A stretch of DNA of 64,000 nucleotides, taken from NCBI RefSeq assembly GCF_000224145.3, contig NC_020166.2:6433632-6497631 (forward strand), given 5' to 3'. The stretch is from Ciona intestinalis (Eukaryota > Chordata > Ascidiacea > Phlebobranchia > Cionidae). Numbering within the stretch: the stretch's first letter is position 1; every line of letters begins with the position of its first letter. Below, piece by piece: positions 41,701 to 54,928 of the stretch. The notes under the pieces were generated by a model. The model had not been told where the DNA came from. It did not search any database and worked only from the letters and a program-made list of their open reading frames with translations. The position numbers and the translations under genes are program-made.

Positions 41701-44700
41701 GCACTTAGCTGTAACTCCAATCTTGACCCCAAACACCCCGTTTGATTTCTTTGAAGGAAGTCTTTGAAGGCTGTGTTCCCTCGGTGTGAACTTGATTGAG
41801 ACACTGATGGATAATTCATTCATCAACACACTAACTTCCTTCTCACCATGCGTGCGTAACGACTCTCGTACCAACTGACAACAAAATGTAGGAACTTTAA
41901 TACAGTGATCATGTGCAAGATTGGTAGGGATTGGTAAAACAAATTTTCTGTTATGGTCTAGCGGTGGTTTTTAGTTAATAAATTAAAAACAAAAAAATGT
42001 TTGGTGAACCGAACACTTTGGAAAACCAAATTATATATTTTAGTTATCAAGGGTTTGGTTTATAAAGGATGAATGTTAAGAGTGAAAATTGAGTAAAAAA
42101 CTGATATATTTGGAGTACTTAAAATGTTAGAAGAATTCATCTGCTGCATCAGGGTAGGTTTTAACAATTGTAGAAATACATGTGTTAGTATCGGTGGTGT
42201 ATTTATAGGGATTTGCAAAAAATAGGTGTGTTTAACTGAATATGATTGACACACCATGATGGTTTTCAAGCAGTATAATTAAAACCCTAAAGTTATAATT
42301 TAACAGAACACAACCCACCCCAACTTTCCCCTTTGCAATGAGAACATCATCATCATATGAAGCTCCTGCCACCGCCTCTCGTGCCCGATCGTAACAGAGA
42401 ATGCGAAGAGTTTGTGCACCGTCAACCTCTAATTCAAACTCCTCATCCCAAACAGGAAGCTTGGTGTCTCTACACGGTCGTGTCTTCGCTTTTGTTTGAA
42501 ACTGTCCGTAAGAATCAACTTCTAACGTGCAGTATGGATCTGTAAGGATCAGAGAAATTTAATTTACAAAATTTCAGAGAAATTTTTACAATTTAATTCT
42601 TTTAAATCTGAAATGAAAACCGTTTTTACCATAAAACAACCCAAAAAGTACGCCAAAGCGTGGGTACCAACGTTAATAGACAGTTTATGTCATGCCAGCA
42701 AAAAACGGATTGTTTGTTAACAATAAATTTGTAACGTACTGTTTGTTATTAATTTTTGTACTAAATAACTACCTCGTGTCAGAAGACCAAGGTACTTTTC
42801 ATCACCATAGTATTAGTAACTACTATTTTATATAACCCAAATATATTTTTAGACTTTTTATAACATAGGCATTTTATAATGCAATGAACAACACAGAACC
42901 AAGTGTTTAATAATATAACTTGGCAAGCTACTTACTGCATGCATGAAGGAATCCTTGTCCAGAATGAATAGTTGCGTTTAAATATCCCGATAATAAATCT
43001 TCGTCTTCCTTTATATGCATGGAACCGACATTGTTCATCTGAATGAAGAAAACATTAATTTTGACTTAATGTAAGGCTTATAACTTGCTGTGTATTTCTA
43101 CTCGATGTTGTTTAGATAAACAGCAGTGACAGAAGTACAAAACTGTATTAAATAATATCTAATATTTACAGTAAAAAAACAACTTTTAACAGTTTTTATG
43201 CAAAAAGCAACACTCAATAACAAGAGAAAACAAATTAAATCTCAGATATACAACATATTGCAACGCATAATACCTTTCGAAGTCGAACACAAGCAGAAAG
43301 CAGTGCATTTACTTCCAGTGATGCCAGTGAAAAACTTTTAAAGCAGGTTTCCTGTTGTTTCATGATTGCCTCGGTCCATTCAATCCTCTCATAATCGGAA
43401 GACATGAGGAACATGTAAGACTGTGGGTAATAGGACAGTGGTAAGATACAATGCATTGATATTTCATATATGTGAACATGTAAGCTATTAACATTGCATT
43501 GATTCATTAACCCTTGCAACCAATGCATGTTGTACATTGGCTTGGTTAATAATTCACACTTTGAATTTCTATTTGATTTTGAAATAGCTCAGGATACTGG
43601 TACTGTATTTGTCAATAGGGTCAGATTTTGAAAAAAATTTAAAACTGCATTCAAGATGCAATTTTGGTTCAAATTCGGGTCAATTTCTTATCACACATAA
43701 ACTAATATTCACTGAATCATATTCAAAGCACACGCGACAAATGCAGCTAACTAAATTCGAATACACAACCAAGTGGGAACAAATATATATACCACCAGCA
43801 CTGACATTTGCATGGTTGGGTGCATACAACTATACAAACATTTGCATGCAAGAGAGAAGTAAACACAAGTCTCATTTTAGTAACTTGCCGTTAGTTATAA
43901 GCAGCATTAGTTGGTTTAATAGCACTTTTGCTGCATAAGAACAAAACTTTATAAAGTTTTGCTAAACAATCTTTACAAAGCTATAGAGGTACACAAGATG
44001 CAGTTTAAGCATACAAAAACTGCTTTTCAGATTTCAACAAAGTTATACTGCTATTATACACACTGCCATGCAACGATAATATACCAACACCCAAACCGCG
44101 TTTTCCTACCTTACTTCTTTCCTATTAAGCAACAAAATAAAGAAAAACTGTGAAATATGTTTAATATTAACAACAACTAAAATATCTGTTGTATGAACAG
44201 TGGTGTGATTTCAAATTCATTTTAAACCATGGAGATGATACAGAATGGAATATTGTTGTGGTTTGTTACATATTATAAGCAATTGATATATTATTTTAAA
44301 AGAATTTAGGTTTTTAAACATTTTCACCAAAATTATCGCACGGGTATAAATGATCTCCTAAAACATTTAAAATTACACATGGACACATTATTGTATTCAT
44401 TAAAAAACCACATTGCCCCCAACATAACACAGCACTTCAGCACCTATCACCAAAATAAAGATGAAGAAGACAAAGAGCAACTCACCTTCCCCTGCATGTG
44501 ATATATTCGTAGAGGAAGATCAGGAGCTGCGAGGACGATCCTCGCTTCCAGCTCTGCCAGCTTCTTTCGGAGCCGTTCTTCCCGCCGAGTTTTTGCCGGA
44601 GAGCTCTCTGAGGACCTCGAGTGTTCCTTTGCATCCTTACTGTGTGCTTTACGCTCGCGAGCGATGTCACGCTTAGTTTGTTGCGCACGGTTGCTTAAAT

Positions 44701-47700
44701 CACGAAGATCATCCTCACTCGTGGGTTGTACATCGGGTATGGCTGGTAATACAACCATGTGTTTACTGAGGCTTACAACAAAAATACAAATACTTCTTGA
44801 AGGCTATTAATATCTTAAAAAAATAAAATTAATTTTAAATATAAAGCACTTGGTTTTATTACTTAATTTTATCTAATTTTAGAGTCGATTAAAAAAACTG
44901 AGATTTATAAAACAATAATCTTGGACCTTAGCTTGGGAAAAATCAGTTTGGTTACTCCGTATTAGATTTTTACCTTCAGAATCTTCTTTCGGTTGAAAAG
45001 ATAGATCAGCTAACGGAATGTACCATTTGCATTCATATGAATCTTTTGAGTGGAACACCCTGTATGGGATGATAAGTTCATTATTAAATTTATACTATTA
45101 TAATATTGTTCACATGGGAAATTTGTTTTGATAATGCCAGTTATTTTATAAAGTAATAAAGAAGACGCAGCTCACGAAGGTGGTTTAAAAATTAAAATTG
45201 AGAAAACTTTGAACAGTGCTGGTTTAGCAAGTACATGAATACAACTTTATCACATTTATTTGATTACATTTTTTTTTAAAAGTTGTTAAAGTCATATTAG
45301 GTTATTATGAGCAGTATGAGTTACAATGTAACGGTGACCACTGTTTTAGGTAGTAGTGCATAGAAATGGAGATATGAGACAGTGTATGGTACATGAATAA
45401 ATGGAGCATATGCCTCATGACAAGCGTCATAAGATAGTGACTCACCCCGCTGCGCTCTTTTGTTTTGCACATAAAAGGAGATCGTTGTAAAGGAAACAAT
45501 GTCTTAACTTTCTACTACCATCATTTGAAACCTGGAGATAAAAATAACCAGGTTTTACTTTGTTGTTATACACAGTCAAATGTTTGCTTTGAATAAAAAA
45601 CTTCAAGTCTTAAAATTTTTCAATAGATATTATGTCTCCGAAATAACTAATAACAAAAACTGCTTCACAGAAAAAAAATTCAAGGTTGAAAACTAACAAC
45701 AATTTTATTCCACACATTAGCTTACTGTAAAAAAAAAACGGGTTTTACTGACACAGTCAAACCACACAAAAGCTGATCATAGAAACAGTCAAATAAAAGT
45801 TACCTCTACAAGAAATCCATCTTTAATGAGTTCTCTATCTGCACTCCGCGCAGCAGCGGCAGCGGAGGAAGGGACTCGACGAGGCTTGTAGGAGGAGGAA
45901 GATGCAGAGTTAATCCTCTCAAGGAACTGCTGGGCTTGTTTCAACACCTGGAGGTGAAAGGAAGTGTTGGATGAAGTGGTGAAAGGTTAATCGTGTGTTT
46001 TGTAAATATTAGGTGGGATATGTAAATATTAGGTGGGATTTGTGTTAAAATCCTTCTATTGGAAATTTTCTCAATTTTGCTATTTTTTTGCAAAAACGGG
46101 GCATTTTCATTTTTAGTTAAAAAAATGTATAGATTTCTTTTACCAAAATATATCTTGTTGTATAGGTTGATTATTATGTGTAGTTTTATACATCTCATAA
46201 AGTAAAGATTACCCATTTCTCACACATACTGCCATGATACATCCATTTCAATAATAAGTTTAGTTAGCAAATTTGTACATTTTTTGGCATTATGTTGTTT
46301 AACACACCTGTCTCAGTGTATGATAATCTGGATGTCTGTGTGGTGTGTGCTTCAATAAATCTTGAAGAACCAACGTTGTTCTCATAAACCTCTCCACAGG
46401 TTTGTATAATACCTCTGCAATATAAACAACATAAGACCACACAGGAGTACACAAAACAACACAGCAAGTTATAAACAAAACAGACTACTCCTCACACCTG
46501 GTAACGCAACAGGTAATCCCACGTATCCATACATTGTACATTTTATCGTTGGTCATGTATTATTCAATTCTTTATCAGCAAAATCAATATTCTAAACCGT
46601 GGTTAACCCATTGTACACAGCATTATTTGAACACAACAATGTTAATATTTACTGAATTCTTTGATTTTAAATACACAAGCAGAAGTGGCACCATTTCATA
46701 ATTAAATAAGGGAAATTACGGGAAAAAAAACAATTTATATCTGAACAAGCTACGTACCGATTAAACTGATGGACTCTGAATCTTTGCTTCTCCTGGATTG
46801 AACCTTTAAGCTCTGCAGAATAATAGTGATGTGAGGATAATGCAATGCGAAACTAAGGTCATGAAAGGCTCACAATGAAGGTTAAAAGATAGAAAATATA
46901 TCTGTGTATATATATAGAGAAAATATATCTGTCTTTGTTTTGGTGTTCTGTTACATTGTATTTCTTTTTCCATAAACAGCAACCATAAACATAAACAGCT
47001 TTTTCCATAAACAGGAACGCTTCTTATGTTCCTATTTAATACATGATGGCATAGCAAATAACTCCATTTAAGAGACACATAATGTTATTTTGTTATTACC
47101 TCAATAATGTGACGAAATTGCTCATTTTCTTTGGCACATTTTTCCACTGTGTGTTGCGCTCTTTTATAATTGTTCAGGTAGTCACCATATAAGTTCAGTT
47201 TAGATAGCTGAATGAAAGTGGAACAGTAATCAATACATGAACAAGTAAACACAGATTGTGTTACCAATGTTTATATTTAGAACCAGGCACAGCTTTAGTA
47301 CATAGTATACAAACTGTGTTTAAGTGTATATAACATGAAAACTATTCATACCAGCTTTTTGAACAGATCACCCACTGCAGTATCAGCACTCCATACATCT
47401 AATCTGGGTTTCAATTTTTGAAAGAAATTTGCGTGAAGTTCATGTAATTCGTTCACACGGAAGAAAACCGTGTCAAAGTCTTGTGCTGACATCACAGGCT
47501 GAGATGTTCCAATTGTAGCTTTTAATGGCTTCATGTACTGTGGGATTTCGATGGTTAAGACACAGGTAACTAATAAATTTAACGAAAAAAACAAGTTTTT
47601 GTATTACAGATATTATTGCAAGGTGAAATAAAAGTGAATACGACAAGACCAAAACTTATTATTTTATAAACACCTATTCTATTTTGTTGTATAAAATATT

Positions 47701-50700
47701 CCATAGAATAGAGGGAATTATTTTATAAAAATAGAGAGAAAGAAAGCCTGGGTTGTCCTGGTACACAAATAACCAGAAAACTATTGTATGAACTGAAGAT
47801 GTTAATGCAATACAATAGTAGACAACAAGGAAATGCTTATTAACATCACTGTAGAAGCCATCTATTTGTATCACTTCCTTTAACCTGTGCAAGATAAACA
47901 CTTCACTCACCAGTAACAATGTATTAAGGTATTGAAGATAAGCTTCCTCGTTATCAAGCAAGGATGTGAGAACCCACTTCCTCATGCGAAGTTTCTCGGC
48001 CTCAGCGATGCTTCTCACCTTCTGGTAATCCACCATGTCCGACACAGCTTCATTCTGTACAAAATAATTTACTTTTTTCTTAAAATTAATTTTAAATTTA
48101 ACTTAAACCGGGGTTTTGTTTTCCAAGGTAATAAAGCTCTGTTGGGCTATCTTTGACTACTTTTTAAAGTAGTAAAAAAATAAAACTAAAAAACAAAATA
48201 CGTTCTGCTAGTAACAAGAATAAAAAACCGCAAAGAACAGAATTCTTTGATCAGCATTAACATTTAATTAAAATTTAGTTCTATTCAATTTTGCAAAATA
48301 CACATACTAATAATATACTAAATATTATACACACTTTAATTTGGCTTACACAGTATTCTGGTGTTAAGAGTTAGGACAATACGAAAACTATTTACTTTAG
48401 ATGGAGAACCATGTAGCACTGTGTCTGTGCTGACACTTGTGGATTTCTGGGGCATGGACATTGATGGCGTGCGACCAATGTCTTCAGATTGCCCCTCTGT
48501 CTCTGTTCCTTTGGGTCTGAAAGCAATTAGTGGTAAACGGCTAATAATAGTATTGGTAATACCCATGTTACAAAATTTGTGCAGTTACTAGAATAATAGT
48601 GCAGTACACACTATATTGGTATTTATTATTACACAAAAAAACAAATTCCAGGCCACAAAGCAAAGGTAATTAAAAGTTAAAATATTGTTTAATATTCAAT
48701 TTAAAATATATTAACTATTAAATTTGTTCTTCTGGTCTGGCTGTTTCAATATTGTGTCATGTTGTAAAATTAATATTGTGGAAATACCAACACTGGCTGA
48801 GGATACTGACTTTGAAAACACAAAGATTGGGGTTGGGCTGTCTGATTGTTCACGCCTTGCTTGGTTGATGGCGTGTAGACTCCCAGCAATATTGTTGCTT
48901 GTGGATAATGACATATCATCAGAACCAGCAAGATCTATAACAGGCATTGAATTAAAGTTAGAAATATATGTTGCTATGTAAATTAAATGGTTGGTGTTTT
49001 AATCCAACGGATTTATCAAACTTACATAATATGCAATTTTTGTGCAATTTGAAATTCGATCAAAATGAAATGAGAATTAACTGAACAATGAAAAACAGTA
49101 TGGGAAAATGGGCTAGCTCCTGCATAAATGTAAGACCTTGCTCATATAAGGAAAACCATTTAAGTCATTTCCAGACAGATCAGACAACTTATAAACGCAA
49201 TATAAGGTACTAGAGAATCATCTAGCGTGTCTCTTTATGGGACCTCACCCATATATATATTGGAAAACACATTATAGACAGATTTCACTATTCATTTCAA
49301 CAAAACTAAATACCATCATCAGATGATTGAAGTTCCATGGATTGAACAGAAAGCATGGACGACCGATCAGGTGTGGTACGATCATCATCCGACCAATTAG
49401 AAAACGCTGAGTAAGCGACACTCATTCTCTCGTTGGTCGTCCGTGCATCTCGCAACTGATGCAGAGGGGAAACTTCTGGAATGTTCAACTTGTTTTGCTG
49501 GAAATAAAAACGGTTTAATATGTGCTGGTTCATGTTTTAGTATCTCTTTAAAAAAATTGATGTTAAAAAATGCATTATATATAAAAAAACTATTACATGG
49601 TTAATAGTTTTCAATTGATTTTAATTAGAATTTGAAAACCAATAAAAAATTATTAATTTACTCTCCAATTCATAATATTTAACAACAGAATATAAAGTTA
49701 ACCATATCAAAGAAAACCAAACTTGTACATACATTGGAATGTGTGGATGTTTCTGACACAGATTCAAAACTATCCCGTCGACTGCTCCCACTGTGTTGGG
49801 AGTCGGAGGAATGATCAAGATCACTTAGTTCCGGAGAGTAACGATCCATGCTTCCCTGTTTTCCTGGATCACCATCCAGCTCCTCCTGCTCCTTTGAGGA
49901 GTAATGAGAATGATAATTAAAAAATGAGCATAATTAATAACTAAGTTTTACAGCTGTTTCTGAATATTGCAAGCATATTTCACAGAAGAATCAAAGTTAT
50001 GCGACAGTAACTTTAAAAAACATATTGAGGGATTTTGTTTAAAACTTTTATGCCATATACTTGAGTAACAGGACTATTAAAAAAATGTTATGCGTTAAGT
50101 GTTGACATAAAAAAATACACTAAGAAGTAAATACTTTGAAACACACTGTAGTAGAATAAACAAGTAAGTATGTGCTTTGCATATTCAAAACTTATTATAT
50201 GTGTTGACCAAAGACGGTAAACGCATGCGTTTCAACTGTTGTCTTATAAGTAACAATGCAAAAACATGCAAATGCGAACTAATTAATAAACTAACATCAG
50301 CAGTGATTAGAATTTTCGTGCCTATGATTGCTGGGAGTGGTGATTCTGCAGGAAGCATCGTGAATAATCCAAACAAACCGATACAATTAATCACAGATGT
50401 AATATGGTTGTTACTTGTTATGTGTATGTGAGAACAGATCTCATAATTCTGTGTAACACAACAAACAAGCATTTAACTCAAGCGTTCACCTTTCAGATAA
50501 ACCTGATTTTTACTAAATCTGAGCCTGTATAAGTTCCTTGGCTGAACTACTACATAAAATCCTTACACAGGGTTGGTTACACTCCCCACTAGAATATTAG
50601 ATTACTATTTAAAAATTGGAGTTATTTCCGTAACACATTCACTGATTCTCACACAGACCAACACAACTACATTATAATCAATTCAGAATATGCTGTTGGC

Positions 50701-53700
50701 TACTTTCCACCATCTGTTCTTATACAATCTTTTCTAAATCCAAGTAAAGTCAACTTAAGCCCTTCAACAACACACTTCAATAAATGAATCCAATGTTAAA
50801 CTGAACAACCAATTCCTACTTCATTAGTATCAAGTTATCACCTATGTGTGAGTTCCCAGTGGTAAGACAACAAGGCTTATGGAGTTCTGTGTAAATGTTA
50901 TCATTGTATGTATCCGTTACATATAGGTTTTGTATTTATTGTTTTAACCACAGCTACCTGATGCATGTAAATTTATGTCCACATGTCTAAATAAAAAACA
51001 CCCTGTAGTTAAACATGCAAAACGCAAGTATAAATAAAGATAAACATAATTGTAGACTTATGTGTTATAAATAAACTTTCCTACTTTAAACAACAAATTC
51101 TTACACCATTTAAAATACTTTGATATACAGGTTAATGATTTTTATTACTGTTAAAAATGAATAATGTATAAATATTAAAAAACATATCTAAATCTTATAA
51201 CTGCCTCTTAACAAGTTATATACGACCAAACAGCCTACCTGTACTTAGCATTTTGTGATGTGAAACAGAACTAACCTCTGGTAAACTATTTATAGAAGCC
51301 ATGGTGGCTTCCTGTTCTTGAATCTTCACCACTTAATGTAAAACCACCTCATTATAATGGGAGTCCACGCCTCAACAATTTTGAAAATAAAACTGCTCGC
51401 CCATTACATGGTTCTGCTATATAGACAATAACAAGCAGAACTAGTTCCCTTAAGCACGTGTTGTACAAGGAAATGAAACTAAAGTAAAGACGACTGAGAT
51501 ATTAACTCTATTTTGTATAATTATCGTTCAAAAAAATATTAGAAAAAAAATGTTTTTTTTACATCTAGAAAAACCAGTGTCAGCTAGCAACAATATAAAC
51601 TTCAGTAATCAATTGATGGATGATGTAATTAGTGTTTTATTGACATGCAAAGGAAATGTCAGTACAGGTAGCTATGTAATACATCAAATCTTGAGTACAA
51701 ACAAATGTTCAATCCGACCTGGCACAACTGAAACTATTATGTAAACCTTCATTTGACAAGCTAACTTCTTATTTTAAGAAAAAGGAAATAGTAAATCTGT
51801 CATACCCTGTAATTTAAGTTACGACAGCAGACAGTCATGTCATGCACACACTAAAATCAGAAGTTGTAAGCCCTGTGAATATAAATAACTAACAACTAAA
51901 CAACCATGTAATAACATGTTCTCAAAACTGTCTGCATGACAATCATGGTAAAGCCATTGTACATGTAGGCCTATTAAATAAATAGTGCCCGCAGTGACAT
52001 ACTTAAAAAACAATATGATATCATCGTTGACAGCAGAAACATTTTTTTAAAAACAAATTGAACACTTTATAAAATTAATTCAAACACAAACAGTAAACAA
52101 AACCTACCTAAATAAACTTTAGGACAACAAAATTTACATAAAAATTAGATATTCAAATGAAAAGTACTCACGTCATAGTTAGGTCCAGCTGCTGGCCATG
52201 TAAGCCGGCTATTCCGAACTGCTTGGTTTTCTATCGAACTCTTTCTTAATTTAACATCAGTACTTGCGAGAGTGTAATGTCGTTTCCCATACCCATCTTT
52301 CATATCAATATCGGAGATATCATAATCCTGAAATATAATATATATATATACATATTTAAGTTACAGATTGGTAATGCGTTTTCAGTGGTTCGGCAAAGAA
52401 GTAAAATACCTTTCCATTTGCTTCTTCATTCAGGGCAGTCATTGAATCAAATTGATTATCACTGTCATACATTCCAACATTACTCTGAAATTAAAAATCA
52501 ATACAATTAGAATTAAATTAGGTGAGTAAAACCTTGAAACATAGAACCCATGCAAGCTTGTTTGAAAATTTTGTTAATTGCGAAAAATAATAGAAGTGTT
52601 TACTTGATTGCCGGTATTACACGTCCACACTTCCACATAATCCCCTCTTCCTCTTGAAGCCTTCTGTTTTGGTCCTGTCACCATGGCAACAGCATCATTT
52701 AGGTTTTCTTCCGATGGATTTTCCTGTTTGACAGCAAACTGTGTTTTTGGAGTGTCATTGGTTTCACTGCCTTCTTTATCTGGGCCAGTTTTGCATTCCC
52801 AAACCTGAATTAAATCAATCAGTGCGAAATTACTGGCGAGGAAGTGTGTAATTAGGAAAGCGTGATTGCAAATCTTTGGCATCATTTATAACGAACACTA
52901 AACAATCAGTTGAACAATAAATGAAAACATTTTCATATTGCAAGATTAGAAGGAAAGTTCATGGATTTAGCAAGCAATAAGCATTAAGTGGTGAATAAGG
53001 AATCAATGTGATATGTGACTAACTGACTAATTATACACAACATGCATTACCTCTAAATAAGACGTTCGCTTCCTTAGACTGGCTCGAGGTGGGAAGGTGG
53101 AGGAAGCCATGTCCGGTAGCGGCTCTTTTGGCTCCGTTGCTCTAGCTTCAAATATTTTCACGTTCTCAAGGACCTTTGATAGTCGATTTGATTTCTTTTC
53201 CTCTTCTTCTTTTTTAAGTTTTGTAAACTTTGGTCCGACAGCAGGAGCGACTTTAGTTGTTTCTACAGACTTCGTCTCGTTAGCGTTTATATCCACACTG
53301 TTGTTATCTGAAATTGGCTTTTCTAAAACTGGATTTGGGGAAGTTGGTGCTGAGTCTATAGAGGAACTGCTTGCTCTGTATCCCCAATTCTCTCTTTTGT
53401 AACTTTGCCTCTTCGCAGCTAAACACGTCTGTGAAAAATAACAAAAAGATTTATTTTCGTGCAAATAGTGAGATGGGTCATACTGTTGTGATTTTCCCTA
53501 ACGTTTAGTCATGTCACTAACTCAAAAATGGCTTCAAAAAAGGCTTCAAAAAATTAAGCCAATTCTGTTTATTTTATAATTAAGCCGAAGTATACTTTTA
53601 AAAAATAAATAAATACAGTACCTGTAAATAAATAAGATGGAATTTTTCCCGGCTAAGTTTTTCTTCCAGATCTTTAATAAGAGTTTGGCAATTGGTCAAA

Positions 53701-53804
53701 CTTGTCTCAATATCCTCTACATTTTTAAACGCCACGTTCGCTGGTGGTTCTTCTCCGGGAAACTTTTTTGCCCACTCTGCAAGGAATTCCTCCTTCATTG
53801 TCAT
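38788..53804 (-). CDS. BCR: BCR orthologue: coiled coil, RhoGEF (DH-PH), C2, RhoGAP and PDZ ligand
   Basis: BCR both activates and inactivates Rho-family GTPases. Exons from the start: 53622-53804, 53051-53428, 52604-52804, 52410-52484, 52172-52327, 49733-49891, 49314-49497, 48811-48934 (or 48788-), 48396-48516, 47911-48054, 47352-47537, 47100-47207, 46758-46812, 46308-46414, 45804-45947, 45446-45531, 44974-45059, 44486-44742, 43274-43420, 42936-43038, 42319-42539, 41705-41874, 41151-41290, 40584-40698, 40148-40273, 39556-39709, 38788-39243; about 1,470 residues (human 1,271). The N-terminus ([15 protein letters not shown], then [10 protein letters not shown]) is the BCR oligomerisation helix that ABR lacks. 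[69 protein letters not shown]2: [21 protein letters not shown] with the arginine finger, [30 protein letters not shown]. It ends VVTDL. Confidence 0.95.
51276..51302 (-). CDS. BCR: Candidate alternative first exon of BCR (MASINSLPE)
   Basis: In the large intron between 49891 and 52172 an ATG sits in a perfect Kozak context (GCCACCATGG). It opens nine codons that end exactly at a GTTAGT donor in phase 0, matching exon 49733-49891. Splicing there would make a BCR form without the oligomerisation helix and the first five exons. An internal 36-base exon using the ACAG just upstream is also possible, since the frame is open. No transcript evidence is available here. Confidence 0.4.
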
Positions 53805-54920
53805 TTTGAGCACCAGCAAACACAGTGTGGGACTAGGATAACATACTGACCATTTCACAGTGGGTATTTTTATTACTTAAGAATTCGCTACACAATCTGT
53901 AATCAAAATAGTGAAGTGCATAGTTATACAAACATCCTAAATACATCTGTTTTCTGTATGTCTGCTAAACCAGTTTAATTGACACCAAATAACATAATTC
54001 AAATAACGTCACCTAAACAAATTCATTTTCAAGAACATAGCTTCTTTATTTATTTTTACAAACAGCATTTTGTAAGACATAAAATTGGTTGAGCTTTACC
54101 CTATTCCTATACCTGCTCAGTTTTAATGTCTATCAATAATTGATGTTGTTGTAATTGGAATCTTCAAGCAGGATAAGAATGTTCAAACCATTTCAATTCA
54201 GGGCTTTACAATGTGGATAGTAATAGTATAATAGGATACAAAAGGGTTGTATAATGTTTACAGCTAGTCTAATTACCTATACCAAATACATTAACGGCAT
54301 AGTACAACTTGATATATACATATGTTATAACATTAGTAAGAATTACAATATATGACTCCATAAGTGCAAATGAGTACAAACTTAAAATCGATTGAGCTAA
54401 GATTAAACTTAACACATATAAACACTCTAATTCTTGTACATGCACAACAGCACTAAAGCTCATTAAATTATAATAATATAACCTCATTCAATTTAATTCT
54501 TTTATGATAGTCCGATACGTACAGTAGTCAACTGATTACTATATGATTCACCTCCGTGTTATGATACAGGTGTTTTAAATCGTTACGACAATCCCGTTAA
54601 GTTTCTGCTTAATCTCCAACTGCATATAACTATTATTTCTAATCAAGATACTTTTAATAAGACCAACCATTTTAGTCTGAAGCTACGTATAAAAGCAGGG
54701 GCAACTTGTTTCGTGTATCTCCGTAGACAATATACTGGCTGTAAAGTCAATATTTGCGCTACAAGTGCCTTACTCATCAACCGAGCCGGTAAGACGATAA
54801 ACAAAAAGAGACATAAGCTAGCTGATCGAGAGTTAGAACAACCGATACCAATACGATAACTGATATGTTGTTTCCTTCGCTACTATAATCAAGATGAACG
54901 AAGAGCGAGCACAAGCGTTA

Positions 54921-54928
54921 TGACGTCA
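54921..54928. promoter_or_regulatory. Palindromic CRE (TGACGTCA) upstream of BCR
   Basis: Perfect CREB/ATF consensus 1.1 kb upstream of the BCR start codon. A second palindrome, CGTCAC-G-GTGACG, lies at 55045-55057 and is followed by a GCGCGAAA E2F-like stretch. Together they suggest a promoter near 54.9-55.1 kb. Confidence 0.45.

Noticed and set aside
43609-43938. A 109-codon plus-strand frame in a BCR intron
   Set aside because: No domain, no splice context, AT-rich composition like the surrounding intron.
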